This document shows, one piece after another, positions 26,724-35,745 of a DNA stretch of 64,000 nt. The DNA lies in assembly GCA_036267355.1 (NCBI GenBank), contig DATAWG010000025.1, positions 62,001-126,000 of the forward strand, given 5' to 3'. This stretch comes from Pirellulales bacterium (GTDB taxonomy: Bacteria; Planctomycetota; Planctomycetia; Pirellulales; DATAWG01). The translations under genes and the position numbers were made by a program. The number at the start of each line of letters is the position of its first letter. Within the stretch, counting starts at the first letter, position 1. A model generated the notes under the pieces. It was not told the DNA's origin and made no database searches. It saw only the letters and a list, made by a program, of their open reading frames with translations.

Positions 26724-28121
26724 CTAGGCGTATTCGCGGTCAATGACGATGCCGGGCTGGGGCACGGGGTATTTGCCGTTCGCGTCGCTTGTCAGGGGCG
26801 CCGGGCCGTTCATCGTGAGTTTGTCGACCGTCGGAGCAAACTCGTGCTTTGAATTGAGAATCTGGTCGAAGGTGATGATCTGGCCGGTGTGGGCGGCCAT
26901 GCGTCCCATCGAAGTGACCAACGAGGCTTCGACACCCCGCTTCACTTCGTTGTAGGGCTTGTCGTGGCGGATGGCGTCGACGAGGTCGTTCCATTCGTTC
27001 TGATACGGATTTCGCTCGTCGGCCGCGAGCTTCGATTCCCAGATCAGATTCGAGGTGTCCAATCCCTTGTAGGTCGCCGAGGGGCCGCCGATATCGCCGC
27101 CGCGAGAAATCACGGCGGTGCCTTTCGTGCCGTGGGCCGAGCTGTTGTAGATTTGGGCGCAGCCGTTGATGCACCGGCCATCCATGAGGAAGCGGGTGTT
27201 GTCGGCGAAGATGTATTCGACGGCGTAGAGGTCGAAGTTCTGATCGACATAGTCGCCGCGATAATGACGGCCACCAACCGCTTGGGCCGACACGGGCCAC
27301 GCGTTTTTCATCCAGCAGCAATGGTCGATGTGGTGGATATAGAAATCGCTGTAGCAGCCGCCGCTGGCCCACAAGAAGCTGTGAAAATTCCGAATCTGGA
27401 AAGCCACTTCGGTCTGGCTCTCGGGCTTGCGGAGCACTTGGCTGGCAGCCAGCGGCCCGTGCATGCGGTAGGCCCGCATCAACACGATGTCGCCGATTTC
27501 GCCGCCGTGGATGCGATCGGCCAATTGTTGCATGGCCCGGCTATGGCGCGACATCAGCCCGACGCCCACTTTGAGATTCTTTGCCTCGGCTTCCTCGGCC
27601 AGCTTGAGCATCTTTCGCGAGGTGGGGCCATCGGCCGTGAGCGGCTTCTCCATGAAGACGTTCAGGCCCTTCTTGATGGCATAGGTGAAATGCACCCAGC
27701 GGAAGGCCAACGGCGTGGTGAAAATGGCGATGTCGCCCGGCTTCAGGCAATCCATCGCTTTCTGATAGCCGTCGAAGCCGACGAACTGCCGCTCTTGCGG
27801 CACGTCGACCCGATCGTGGAACGTCCGCTTCAAAAAGCCGTGGCTATCGCTGAGGCGGTCTTGGAACACGTCGGCCATGGCCACCAACTTGATCGGCGCT
27901 CCTTTGACATTCAGTGCATCGGTTGCCGCACCGGTGCCGCGGCCGCCGCAACCGATGAGCACGATGCGGATCGTGTTGTCTTCCGCGGCGTGAACATGCG
28001 GCGCAGCCATGCTGGCCAAGGCCGTCGCGGCGGCGACTGTTCCGGTATTCTTGATAAACTGGCGGCGGGAGGGCGCGGCGGGGAGCGCGGCCTCGGCAGC
28101 GGGTTGGTGGGTGGGATTCAT
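26724..28121 (-). CDS. TAT-exported Gfo/Idh/MocA-family oxidoreductase
   Basis: 465 residues from ATG 28121, with GGAAAG upstream. The N-terminus carries a twin-arginine signal (SRRQFIKNTG) and an Ala-rich hydrophobic core. The Rossmann NAD(P)-binding motif VLIGCGGRGTGA follows at about 54-65, and the family signature VFMEKPL lies near 165 (Lys of EKP). Such enzymes oxidise or epimerise sugars and cyclitols. Planctomycetes have many exported members, presumably acting on polysaccharide-derived sugars. A 588-residue ORF on the opposite strand is a shadow. It follows the SGNH hydrolase gene on the same strand. Confidence 0.92.
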   Translation of the reverse strand: MNPTHQPAAEAALPAAPSRRQFIKNTGTVAAATALASMAAPHVHAAEDNTIRIVLIGCGGRGTGAATDALNVKGAPIKLVAMADVFQDRLSDSHGFLKRTFHDRVDVPQERQFVGFDGYQKAMDCLKPGDIAIFTTPLAFRWVHFTYAIKKGLNVFMEKPLTADGPTSRKMLKLAEEAEAKNLKVGVGLMSRHSRAMQQLADRIHGGEIGDIVLMRAYRMHGPLAASQVLRKPESQTEVAFQIRNFHSFLWASGGCYSDFYIHHIDHCCWMKNAWPVSAQAVGGRHYRGDYVDQNFDLYAVEYIFADNTRFLMDGRCINGCAQIYNSSAHGTKGTAVISRGGDIGGPSATYKGLDTSNLIWESKLAADERNPYQNEWNDLVDAIRHDKPYNEVKRGVEASLVTSMGRMAAHTGQIITFDQILNSKHEFAPTVDKLTMNGPAPLTSDANGKYPVPQPGIVIDREYA

Positions 28122-28286
28122 CGGTGGGCTTTCCAAAAAAGAGGTGGGATGGCTCGATGTGGGGGAGGGTGCGACACGCTGTCGCGGAATGTTCGCGCTT
28201 GCGCACCAGACATTAGAAATAACTTGCCGCGAGCCGCCAAACAAGCAGCAAGTCAAAATTTACTGACCAGTTCGTGCTTACTGAGG

Positions 28287-29009
28287 CTACGGGCTCGCGG
28301 GGGCGAGATGGGGGCGCACGGCGGCGGCCCGAATCTTGTAACCCGCCGCATTGTTGTGCAGGCGATCGAGCAGGAAAAGATCTTCGCGCGGTTTGCCGTC
28401 CGGCCCCAGGAATTGGTCCCAAAGATCGATGTAGTCGAGGTTCTTCTTCTCAGTGGCGATATAGTCGCGAATCAAGCGGTTCGCTTCCTTCTGCTTGTCT
28501 GCCTGCGACCAACGCGAAGGGGCGGGCGAGATCGAAAGATAGGCGATCCGCGTATCTGGCAATGCGCCGCGAACCCGGGCCACGAATGCCTTGAAATCGT
28601 CGAAAACGGTTTGCGGACTCTTGCCCGCGTTGATGTCGTTCGTGCCGGCGAATAGTACGATCAGCCGCGGCTTGTAGGGAATCACGATCCGATCGGCGTA
28701 ATACACGCTGTCGGCCAACTCCGAACCGCCGAAACCGCGATTGATCACCTTGTAATCGGGAAAATCTTGGGCCAGCGTCTTCCACATCCGAATGCTCGAC
28801 GAGCCGATGAACAGCACGGCTCCTTGGGGTGGCGGCGATTTTTTGTCGGCTGCCTCGAAAGCACGGATCTCGCGTTCCCAACGCAGGCTCGGCGATTTCG
28901 CCGGCTTGCCGGCAGGATTTTCAACCGCCTGCGAAGTAATCACGGTCGACGACGCAAAGGCAACGGCCAGCAATGTGGCTAGCCCGAATCGGATTCTGCG
29001 GTAGCTCAT
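28287..29009 (-). CDS. Secreted SGNH/GDSL-family hydrolase
   Basis: 240 residues from ATG 29009. After a signal peptide the four SGNH blocks appear: IGSSSIRMW (block I, nucleophile Ser), GFGGSELAD (block II), FAGTNDINAG (block III) and DRLHNNAAGY (block V, Asp-x-x-His). Expected activity is an esterase or lipase, often deacetylation of carbohydrates. No good ribosome-binding site is seen. A longer frame to 29114 would overlap the divergent esterase gene. It may form a carbohydrate-processing unit with the downstream oxidoreductase. Confidence 0.9.
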   Translation of the reverse strand: MSYRRIRFGLATLLAVAFASSTVITSQAVENPAGKPAKSPSLRWEREIRAFEAADKKSPPPQGAVLFIGSSSIRMWKTLAQDFPDYKVINRGFGGSELADSVYYADRIVIPYKPRLIVLFAGTNDINAGKSPQTVFDDFKAFVARVRGALPDTRIAYLSISPAPSRWSQADKQKEANRLIRDYIATEKKNLDYIDLWDQFLGPDGKPREDLFLLDRLHNNAAGYKIRAAAVRPHLAPASP

Positions 29010-29136
29010 GGCGGAAATGGCGTGGGGTTTGAAGTGCGAAGTGAACAGTTCCAAAAACAGCTTTGTTTCGCCGAACGACCCGTGTAGCATGACAAGAGCC
29101 GCTACGATTCGCAACGAAGCTCTTAGAGATAAACTG

Positions 29137-30660
29137 ATGACCGATTCAAATCAACCGCGGCCGGCGATTTACCACGTCGCGGCGGCAATTGCCGTGGCGC
29201 TAGTTGTTGCGATGGGCCGCGCCGCCGCGGCACGGGCAGCGGTTGAATTCGATGTGCGGCTCGATCCGGCGACGGCTACACACGCAGTGAGCGGCCGACT
29301 GTACGTGTTTCTTTCGCGGCGACCGTCGGGCGAACCACGCGACGGGCCCGATTGGTTCGCTCCGGAACCATTTTTTGGCATGGATGTCAAAGATTTTCAG
29401 CCGGGCACCGATCGCCTTCTGAACGATGCAGCCGACGGCTTTCCCGATCGGCTATCCAAGCTGCGCCCAGGCCGGTATCGGGCCCAAGCCCTGTTGGGGC
29501 ACAATCCCGATCGCTTGAGCCAAAGCCGCGCGCCCGGCAACCAATATAGCCGCGTGGTCGACGTGGAGGTCGCCGCCGGACCGGTGCAAACGGTTTCGCT
29601 GGTGCTCGATCAGCTGCAGCCGGAGAAGCCATTTCCGGATGTGCCATGGGTCAAGGAAGTCAGCATCCGCAGCGGGCTGCTTAGCCAGTTCCTCAAGCGC
29701 GAGGTGCTGGAAAAAGCGGCGGTCACGTTACCGGCCGGATACGACGATCATCCGCAGCAGCGATATCCGGTGATTTATGAAGTCACTGGTTTCGGCGGCA
29801 GCTATTGGGACGCGTTGCATCAGCGCTCGCCGCCGACGGCCGCGGCGGGCGAAACGGATTTCATCCGCGTGCTGCTCGATGGCCAATGCGATTGGGGGCA
29901 CCATGTGTATGCGGATAGCGCGACCAACGGTCCGCGCGGCCGGGCGCTCGTCGAAGAACTGGTTCCCGAAATCGACCGGCGATTCCGCACGATCGCCGCG
30001 CCGCGTGGCCGGCTGTTGGCGGGGCATAGCTCGGGGGGCTGGTCGAGCTTGTGGTTGCAGGTGTCGCATCCGGAATTTTTCGGCGGCGTCTGGAGCAGCT
30101 CGCCCGATCCCGTCGATTTCCGCGATTTTCAGCGAATCGATCTGTACGCCAATCCGCCGCTGAGCATGTACTACGACGAGCCAGGCAGACCGCGGCCGAT
30201 CGCCCGCCGCGGCGAAACCCCGGTGTTGTTTTACCCGTCGTTCGGCCGCATGGACGACGTGCTGGGGCGCGGCGGGCAGCTTCGCTCATTCGAGGCCGTG
30301 TTCAGCCCCCTAGACGCAGATGGCCTGCCGCGCAAGCTCTGGAACCGCAGCACCGGGCGGATCGACCCGGAAGTGGCCCGGGCTTGGGAAAAATACGACA
30401 TTCGGCTGCAACTCGAGCGCAATTGGAAAACGCTCGAGCCGCTGCTGCGCGGTAAGCTGCACATCACCGTCGGCTCGCTCGACACCTTTTATCTGGACGG
30501 CGCCGTGCTCCGGCTTGCCGACTCGCTAAAGCGATTGGGCAGCGATGCCGAGATCACGATCGTGCCCGGCGCCGACCACGGCACGGTGCTCACCAGCGAA
30601 TATTTTCACCGCGTGCGCCGCCAGATGACGGCGGTCGCGAACGCAACCGCGGCGCGCTAG
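29137..30660 (+). CDS. Secreted alpha/beta-hydrolase, esterase-D/enterochelin-esterase-like
   Basis: 507 residues from ATG 29137. A signal peptide (~12-35) is followed by an N-terminal beta-sandwich-like domain (FDVRLDPATATHAVSGRLYV) and a putative-esterase catalytic domain. The nucleophile lies in LLAGHSSGGWSSLWLQ, and the Asp and His are probably in TFYLDGA and GADHGTV. The family hydrolyses carboxylic esters such as siderophore or hemicellulose esters; the substrate is unknown. ATG 29089 is an alternative start. It is divergent from the SGNH hydrolase, from which it is separated by 127 bp. Confidence 0.85.
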   Translation: MTDSNQPRPAIYHVAAAIAVALVVAMGRAAAARAAVEFDVRLDPATATHAVSGRLYVFLSRRPSGEPRDGPDWFAPEPFFGMDVKDFQPGTDRLLNDAADGFPDRLSKLRPGRYRAQALLGHNPDRLSQSRAPGNQYSRVVDVEVAAGPVQTVSLVLDQLQPEKPFPDVPWVKEVSIRSGLLSQFLKREVLEKAAVTLPAGYDDHPQQRYPVIYEVTGFGGSYWDALHQRSPPTAAAGETDFIRVLLDGQCDWGHHVYADSATNGPRGRALVEELVPEIDRRFRTIAAPRGRLLAGHSSGGWSSLWLQVSHPEFFGGVWSSSPDPVDFRDFQRIDLYANPPLSMYYDEPGRPRPIARRGETPVLFYPSFGRMDDVLGRGGQLRSFEAVFSPLDADGLPRKLWNRSTGRIDPEVARAWEKYDIRLQLERNWKTLEPLLRGKLHITVGSLDTFYLDGAVLRLADSLKRLGSDAEITIVPGADHGTVLTSEYFHRVRRQMTAVANATAAR

Positions 30661-30673
30661 CAAATTTCGAACG

Positions 30674-30770
30674 CACGAAACCGCAAGCGAGCTACAAGCT
30701 CAAACGGCCGAATATCAAACGGCCCGATATCAAACGGCGCTGTGAATTGCGCTTGCGGCCGCGCGCGTCT
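30674..30770. repeat. Degenerate GCGCGAAACCGCAAGCG-type repeat and ATATCAAACGGC direct repeats
   Basis: ACGCACGAAACCGCAAGCGAGC at the left and GCGCTTGCGGCCGCGCGCGT at the right form imperfect arms. Between them AATATCAAACGGC, GATATCAAACGGC and CTCAAACGGC repeat in direct orientation. It lies between convergent genes and may help terminate transcription. Confidence 0.55.
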
Positions 30771-30805
30771 GCCCTGTCCCCTCACCCGCACCCTCACCTT
30801 CCCAG

Positions 30806-32296
30806 TCACGCCGTTCGTTCCAGTTCCGCTTCCTGATGCAGCTTGTTATAGAGCGTCTTCAAGCTGATGCCGAGTTCCTCGGCCGTTTTCGGTTTGCTGC
30901 CGGCGTTGCGGTCGAGCGAATTGCGGATCGCTTGCATTTCGATCTCGCGCAGCGAAAGGGGTTGCGACGCGTTGAACTGTGGTTGCCGCGGCCGGCCGTT
31001 GCAAAGCCGGTCGGGCAGATCGTCGACCGTGATCGGCAGCGCATCGCACAGGATCGCGGCATGCTCGACGACGTTCGCAAGCTCGCGAATATTGCCAGGC
31101 CAGGTGTGCGATTTGAGCAGATCCATCGCCTCGGGCGAAAACACTTCGTCGCCGGGCCGGATGTGCGGCCGCGATCGGGCCAACAGATGCCGGGCCAGCG
31201 CCGGGATGTCGTCGATCCGTTGCCGCAGCGGCGGCAGCGGAATTTCGAACGTGTTGATGCGGAACAACAAGTCTTCGCGAAACTCGCCGGCGCCGACCAT
31301 TTCGTCGAGCCGCCGATGCGTCGCGCACACCACGCGCACATCGACCGTCTGCGGTTCGTTTTCACCGACTCGCCGGATCTCGCCGCTTTCGAGCACGCGC
31401 AGCAACTTGGCTTGCATCGCCTTGGGCAATTCACCGATCTCGTCGAGAAACAGCGTGCCGCCATCGGCGACTTCGAATAGCCCGACGCGATGCTCGTCGG
31501 CGCCGGTGAAGCTTCCTTTGCGGTGGCCGAAGAGTTCGCTTTCGATCAGATTTTCGGGCAGCGCTCCGCAGTTGATGGCCACCATCGGTTCGGCCGTCCG
31601 ATGGCTTTGGGCATGCAGCGCGCGGGCGACGAGTTCCTTGCCCGTGCCCGTTTCGCCGAGGATGAGCACGCTGGAATTGGTGGGGGCGACTTTCGCGATC
31701 CGCTGGCGTACGCGTTCCATGGCCGAGGATTGGCCGACCAGGTCGCTCGGCCCTTCGGCCCGTTCGAGCCGGCGCTGGAGCGCGCGGAATTTTTGCGTCA
31801 GCTCGCGCTTCTCGCGGATCCGCGAAAGCAGCGTTTCCAGCGAGGAGAGCTTGCAAGGCTTGGTGAGATAGTCGAACGCTCCTTGCCGCAACGCAGCCAC
31901 GGCCGTATCGAGCGACGATTTGCCCGTGAGCACGACGGCATCGACGTCGGGCGAAAGTTGTTTGGCCCGGGTGATCACTTGAATGCCGTTGTAGCCCGGC
32001 ATGTCGAGGTCTACGAGCAAGCAATCGAACGTATGCCGCTCGAGCGCCGCGACGGCAGTGGCGCCATCCGGGCAAACGGTCACTTCGTGTCCCATCCGGG
32101 CCAGCTCGATGCGCATCAACTCTTGCAACGAAGGCTCGTCGTCGGCGAAGAGCAGTTTCAGCCCTTTACGCGGCTTGGTAGTGATGGGTGTTCTCCTTGT
32201 GCGAATCGGTAGGTGTGGATTCGGCGAGCGGCAACGTGATGCGAAGCTGCGAGCCTTTGGCGGGCCCGGCGCTGGTGGCTTCGATTTGCCCGCCAT
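30806..32296 (-). CDS. Sigma-54-dependent NtrC-type response regulator
   Basis: The receiver domain (KLLFADDEPSLQEL) has a phosphoacceptor Asp in LLVDLDMPG. The AAA+ domain has Walker A GETGTGKE, a GSFTGA loop that contacts sigma-54, and Walker B GGTLFLDEIGEL. A Fis-type helix-turn-helix ends the protein (TAEELGISLKTLYNKLHQ). It is partnered with the kinase whose 3' end it overlaps. The ATG at 32296 is only the nearest standard start: its first 37 residues are kinase sequence in another frame. The true start is probably the ATC at 32185, which has AAGGAG seven bases upstream and begins at ITTKPRKGLKLL. Confidence 0.9.
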   Translation of the reverse strand: MAGKSKPPAPGPPKARSFASRCRSPNPHLPIRTRRTPITTKPRKGLKLLFADDEPSLQELMRIELARMGHEVTVCPDGATAVAALERHTFDCLLVDLDMPGYNGIQVITRAKQLSPDVDAVVLTGKSSLDTAVAALRQGAFDYLTKPCKLSSLETLLSRIREKRELTQKFRALQRRLERAEGPSDLVGQSSAMERVRQRIAKVAPTNSSVLILGETGTGKELVARALHAQSHRTAEPMVAINCGALPENLIESELFGHRKGSFTGADEHRVGLFEVADGGTLFLDEIGELPKAMQAKLLRVLESGEIRRVGENEPQTVDVRVVCATHRRLDEMVGAGEFREDLLFRINTFEIPLPPLRQRIDDIPALARHLLARSRPHIRPGDEVFSPEAMDLLKSHTWPGNIRELANVVEHAAILCDALPITVDDLPDRLCNGRPRQPQFNASQPLSLREIEMQAIRNSLDRNAGSKPKTAEELGISLKTLYNKLHQEAELERTA

Positions 32297-33773
32297 GTTC
32301 GCTGACGATGCGATACACGATCGACAGTCCCAAGCCGGTGCCCTGGCCGCCGCGTTTGCGCGTGAAAAAGGGCTCGAAGAGATGTTCGAGCACTTCTTGG
32401 GTCATGCCGCAGCCGTTGTCGGTGAAAACCATTTCGGCGAATTCGCCGGTGGTGTGCAAATCGATCGTGAGCACCCCGCCGGAATCGACGGCGTCCAGCG
32501 CGTTGGTGATCATGTTCAGCACGACCTGCTTGATCTCCTGGCCGTTCACTTCGGCGACGACGGGGCCTGCGGGCGAAAAGTTAATCTGCTTTTTCTGATA
32601 CTTGCCCAAATGCCGCACCATGTCGATCACGCCTTGGATCAATTCGCTCAGATCGGTCGGCTGATGCTGCACGTCGCCCAAGCGCGAAAAATCGAGCAGC
32701 TTTTCAGTGATCTCCTTGCAGCGGAAGGCCTCGGTTTGAATCATCCGCAAATAGCGGCGCACAAGCTCGGATTGTGGGTCGTCGCCGGGCGCGATTTCCG
32801 CGAGCCGGCCTTCCAACGATTCGGCGCACATGGCGATCGAGGCCAGCGGGTTGTTGATCTCATGCGACACGCCCGCCGCCAAAAACCCGACGCTCGCCAA
32901 TTGTTCGCTGCGCACGACTTGCCGCGTGCGCAGTTGCACCTGATGATCCAGATCGTCGCGAATCGCCTGGAAGCGCGAGGTCATGTCGTTGAGCGAACGG
33001 GCCAGCTCCGCCATCTCGTCTTGGCTGTCGAGCTGAATCCGGTAGCCGAAATTGCCCGCCGCCACCACGCGCGATCCTTCGAGCAGCACCTGCAATGGGC
33101 GGAACACCCAGCGGTAGAATAGATGCACGAGCAAGACGAACGTCACCAATGCCAAGATCGTCGTCAGCCACGTGAGGATGATCAGCGTGCGGTAGCGGCC
33201 GCGCACCTCGCCGGCTAAATCGTGAATTCGGCGGTACAAAAAACTAGGCAGTTTGCCCGACAATCCCTGTGCCGAATCAAGCTGCGAATTGAGCTGCTCG
33301 AGCCGCTTGGCGTCGAGTGGCCATGCCGACGATTCCGCCAGATCGGCCAGTCGGGCGATCGTTTCTTGCATTTGCGCGACCACCGCTCGTTCGCTGCTGC
33401 GGTCGTTGATCAGAAAATCGTCTTGATCGTTTTGGGCCAATTGGCTGCTATAGTCTTCGAAGGCGGATTGCACGGCATCGAAATTCGTCCGAAAGCGGTC
33501 GCGGACCGTGTCGGCATCCGATGGCTGCGGCTGATCGGCCGACGCCGCGGCGCCCTCGGAAGGATTCGCCGTCACGCTCACGCGCAGGTCGCTTACCTTT
33601 TGCGCCAACTCGGTGGCCAGCGGCAATTCGGCCGCCCGATTGTGCAGGCTGCGCACCAGGCTGCGATAGGCATACAAGCCCAAGAACCCGCTGGTCGACA
33701 GCGTGGCCACAAGCACGGTCAGCAGCCCCACCCCGACGAGCAATTTATTGCGAATGGGCCATTTAGCCAGCAT
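32166..33773 (-). CDS. Membrane sensor histidine kinase
   Basis: 535 residues from ATG 33773, which has GGAGG five bases upstream; a longer frame to 33896 lacks this. Transmembrane helices lie at ~8-34 and ~196-219 around a ~160-residue periplasmic sensor. These are followed by HAMP (~219-272), a HisKA domain with phosphoacceptor His304 in GVSHEINNPLASI, and a HATPase with DNGCG and GGQGTGLGLS motifs. It autophosphorylates and passes phosphate to the NtrC-type regulator encoded immediately downstream with overlap. The signal sensed is unknown. Confidence 0.92.
   Translation of the reverse strand: MLAKWPIRNKLLVGVGLLTVLVATLSTSGFLGLYAYRSLVRSLHNRAAELPLATELAQKVSDLRVSVTANPSEGAAASADQPQPSDADTVRDRFRTNFDAVQSAFEDYSSQLAQNDQDDFLINDRSSERAVVAQMQETIARLADLAESSAWPLDAKRLEQLNSQLDSAQGLSGKLPSFLYRRIHDLAGEVRGRYRTLIILTWLTTILALVTFVLLVHLFYRWVFRPLQVLLEGSRVVAAGNFGYRIQLDSQDEMAELARSLNDMTSRFQAIRDDLDHQVQLRTRQVVRSEQLASVGFLAAGVSHEINNPLASIAMCAESLEGRLAEIAPGDDPQSELVRRYLRMIQTEAFRCKEITEKLLDFSRLGDVQHQPTDLSELIQGVIDMVRHLGKYQKKQINFSPAGPVVAEVNGQEIKQVVLNMITNALDAVDSGGVLTIDLHTTGEFAEMVFTDNGCGMTQEVLEHLFEPFFTRKRGGQGTGLGLSIVYRIVSEHGGQIEATSAGPAKGSQLRITLPLAESTPTDSHKENTHHYQAA
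32183..32198 (-). promoter_or_regulatory. Strong ribosome-binding site ahead of an ATC codon
   Basis: AAGGAG (32198-32193) is followed by seven bases and then ATC (32185-32183) in the frame of the response regulator. No ATG, GTG or TTG lies at the right spacing, so the site decides the start in favour of a rare AUC codon. Confidence 0.5.
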
Positions 33774-34065
33774 GGCGACCTCCATGTCGCTTTGGGCAAT
33801 TCCGATCGCGGCATTTGGCGGCGAGACGAAGATCGCGCACCCCGGCGGCGAACGTTTCCCGCCGTGCGAGAAAGGCGATCGCTCCGACCGGCACACCCTG
33901 CAAGACAGCAGTCCGATGGGCCGCGAAGTTTAGCATCTTGTCGAGATCGATCCAAGATCAGCCAAGTGCTTGCCCAAGCCGCGAGGGCAATTTAACATAA
34001 CGGCATCGCGGCCGATTCGGGGCATCGCCCGAGCGCCACTTCTTCTGGACAGGACGACCTCTGCC
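33774..34065. other. Divergent promoter region, 292 bp
   Basis: It lies between the kinase gene (minus) and the small gene at 34066 (plus). No strong promoter hexamers, repeats or additional gene could be supported by eye. Confidence 0.4.
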
Positions 34066-34389
34066 ATGGCCGAGAATCAGTCGAACACGCCACCCTCCAC
34101 GACACCCGCCGCGGCGGGCGCGCCGCCCGCTACCGCCGCTTCACAGGCTGCCGATGCTCCGCCATCGCCCGAGATCCTCAAAGCGGCCCTAAAAGCCTTC
34201 AAGAAGCGGATGAAATTCACCCAACTCGACGACGAATCGCGCGTCGGCCATGGGCCGATGAGCGGCGGCCAGAAATCCTCGATCACGGCAATCACTCCGC
34301 CCAACCAATATCCGCGCGCGGTTTGGGACGAGTTGGTAAAACAGGGCAAGCTGAAAAGCGCCAGCCACGGGATGTATTCGCTAGCATGA
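34066..34389 (+). CDS. Small conserved hypothetical protein
   Basis: 107 residues from ATG 34066. The N-terminal ~45 residues are Ala/Pro/Ser/Thr-rich and probably disordered. The remainder is a compact basic segment (ILKAALKAFKKRMKFTQLDD, SAITPPNQYPRAVWDELVKQG) that looks like a short winged-helix-like or ribosome-associated domain, but I do not recognise a named family. No signal peptide is present. It is followed at 34 bp by the thioredoxin-domain gene in the same direction. Confidence 0.65.
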   Translation: MAENQSNTPPSTTPAAAGAPPATAASQAADAPPSPEILKAALKAFKKRMKFTQLDDESRVGHGPMSGGQKSSITAITPPNQYPRAVWDELVKQGKLKSASHGMYSLA

Positions 34390-34422
34390 GCGCCGCTCCA
34401 TCTCCCAACGAAAGGTTGAACC

Positions 34423-35589
34423 ATGAACAGGAAGCAACCGTCGGCGGTATGGGCAATCTTCTTGGTGTCCGCGTTCGTCGCAACGCTCTCCACCAGCAAG
34501 CCAATCGCCGCTCGCGCCGCCGGGCCAGCGGCAACATCGACGCCGAAATCTGAGCCAAAACCCGCCGCCGCCCCGGCGAAGCGCACCGAGAACGAAATCC
34601 TCGCCGATTTACGAGCCGCGAAGGAACAGCTCGACACCGCGATGCCGGCCCTATCGGCAGTGGCCGATCCGCTGTTCCGCAAGGAAGATGGCCCCAAGGT
34701 GCGGCCATTGCTGCAGAACGCCGCCGCTCTGCTCGATGAACTGGCCCAATCGCAAACGGACAACACCGAACGCGAAGCGCTCCAGCGCGATCGCTGCCAA
34801 TATCTGGCCATCCTCGCAGCGTTGGGAGACGACGAGGCCGAAGCGTCGCTCGAAAAAACCGCCGGCGGAGACGGGGCCAACGCACTTGCCGCCCAATCGG
34901 CAATCGCGCTCCGCAAATGGTGGCAAGCCTCGAAAGACGCCGCCGCGCAGCAGAAGATTCTAACCGACTACACCGCGATCGCACGCAGCAATCCGGAGAG
35001 CAACAACGTCGCCCTGACCCTCGCCGTGATGGCCGGCATCGGACCCGCCACCGACGATATGCCCGTCAAGATTGCCGAAGTGCTTCGCAAAGTGATGAAG
35101 GGGGAGCGGGCCAAAAAGCTCGCCGCCCAACTCGATCCGAGCGGCGCTCAGCGCGATCTCGTCCATAAAGGGCTCGTGGCCGCCGGCCGCACCGCAAGCG
35201 GCAAGAACTTTTCCACCGACGATTGGAAGGGCAAAGTCGTTCTGCTCGACTTCTGGGCCACCTGGTGCGGCCCGTGCAACGCGGAAATTCCCCGTATGAA
35301 AGAACTCTACAAAACCTACCACGGTAAAGGACTCGAAATCGTCGGCCTCGATTGCGATGGCAGCGACGACACGGTCAATTCGTTCGTCAAGCAGAAGGAA
35401 ATGCCCTGGCCGCAAATGCGCGAGGCAGCGCAAAGCGAAAGCGAGCCGTGGCATCCGCTGGCGAGCGCTTGGGGCGTCAACGGAATACCGACGATGTTTC
35501 TCATCGACAAGAGGGGCGTGCTCCGATTCATCGACGCCCGCGAAGACACCGCCGCAAAGATCGAAAGCCTGCTCGGAGAGAAAAAATAG
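34423..35589 (+). CDS. Secreted TlpA-like thioredoxin-domain protein
   Basis: 388 residues from ATG 34423, with AAAGG upstream. A signal peptide is followed by a ~200-residue helical region and a C-terminal thioredoxin/TlpA domain. The redox motif is FWATWCGPCNAEIP with Cys282 and Cys285, and the cis-Pro loop is GVNGIPTMFLI. It likely reduces or exchanges disulfides on periplasmic proteins. The N-terminal helical extension is typical of planctomycete TlpA homologues. The gene ends at a strong 23-bp hairpin shared with the convergent operon. Confidence 0.9.
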   Translation: MNRKQPSAVWAIFLVSAFVATLSTSKPIAARAAGPAATSTPKSEPKPAAAPAKRTENEILADLRAAKEQLDTAMPALSAVADPLFRKEDGPKVRPLLQNAAALLDELAQSQTDNTEREALQRDRCQYLAILAALGDDEAEASLEKTAGGDGANALAAQSAIALRKWWQASKDAAAQQKILTDYTAIARSNPESNNVALTLAVMAGIGPATDDMPVKIAEVLRKVMKGERAKKLAAQLDPSGAQRDLVHKGLVAAGRTASGKNFSTDDWKGKVVLLDFWATWCGPCNAEIPRMKELYKTYHGKGLEIVGLDCDGSDDTVNSFVKQKEMPWPQMREAAQSESEPWHPLASAWGVNGIPTMFLIDKRGVLRFIDAREDTAAKIESLLGEKK

Positions 35590-35618
35590 GGTGAGGGGTT
35601 AGGGTGAGGGGTTAGAGA

Positions 35619-35687
35619 ACGCGCGAAACCGCAAGCGCGGTGTCGGGCCACAACCGGATATAGAACCGCGCTTGCGGTTTCGCGCGT
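35619..35687. terminator. Perfect 23-bp hairpin between convergent genes
   Basis: Arms 35619-35641 and 35665-35687 (core CGCGAAACCGCAAGCGCGGT) are exact complements with a 23-base loop. Flanking GGGTGAGGGGTTA and CCTCACCCTAT runs extend the symmetry. It lies between stops at 35589 (plus) and 35746 (minus), so it probably terminates both transcripts. It belongs to the same repeat family as 13733-13814. Confidence 0.75.
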
Positions 35688-35745
35688 CCACCGTATTTCC
35701 TACCGCCTCACCCTATCCTCTCACCCTAATCCCTCACCCTATCCC

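Noticed and set aside
26889-28655. 588-codon ORF on the plus strand
   Set aside because: It is antisense to the Gfo/Idh/MocA gene, which has clear TAT and Rossmann motifs; the opposite frame has none.
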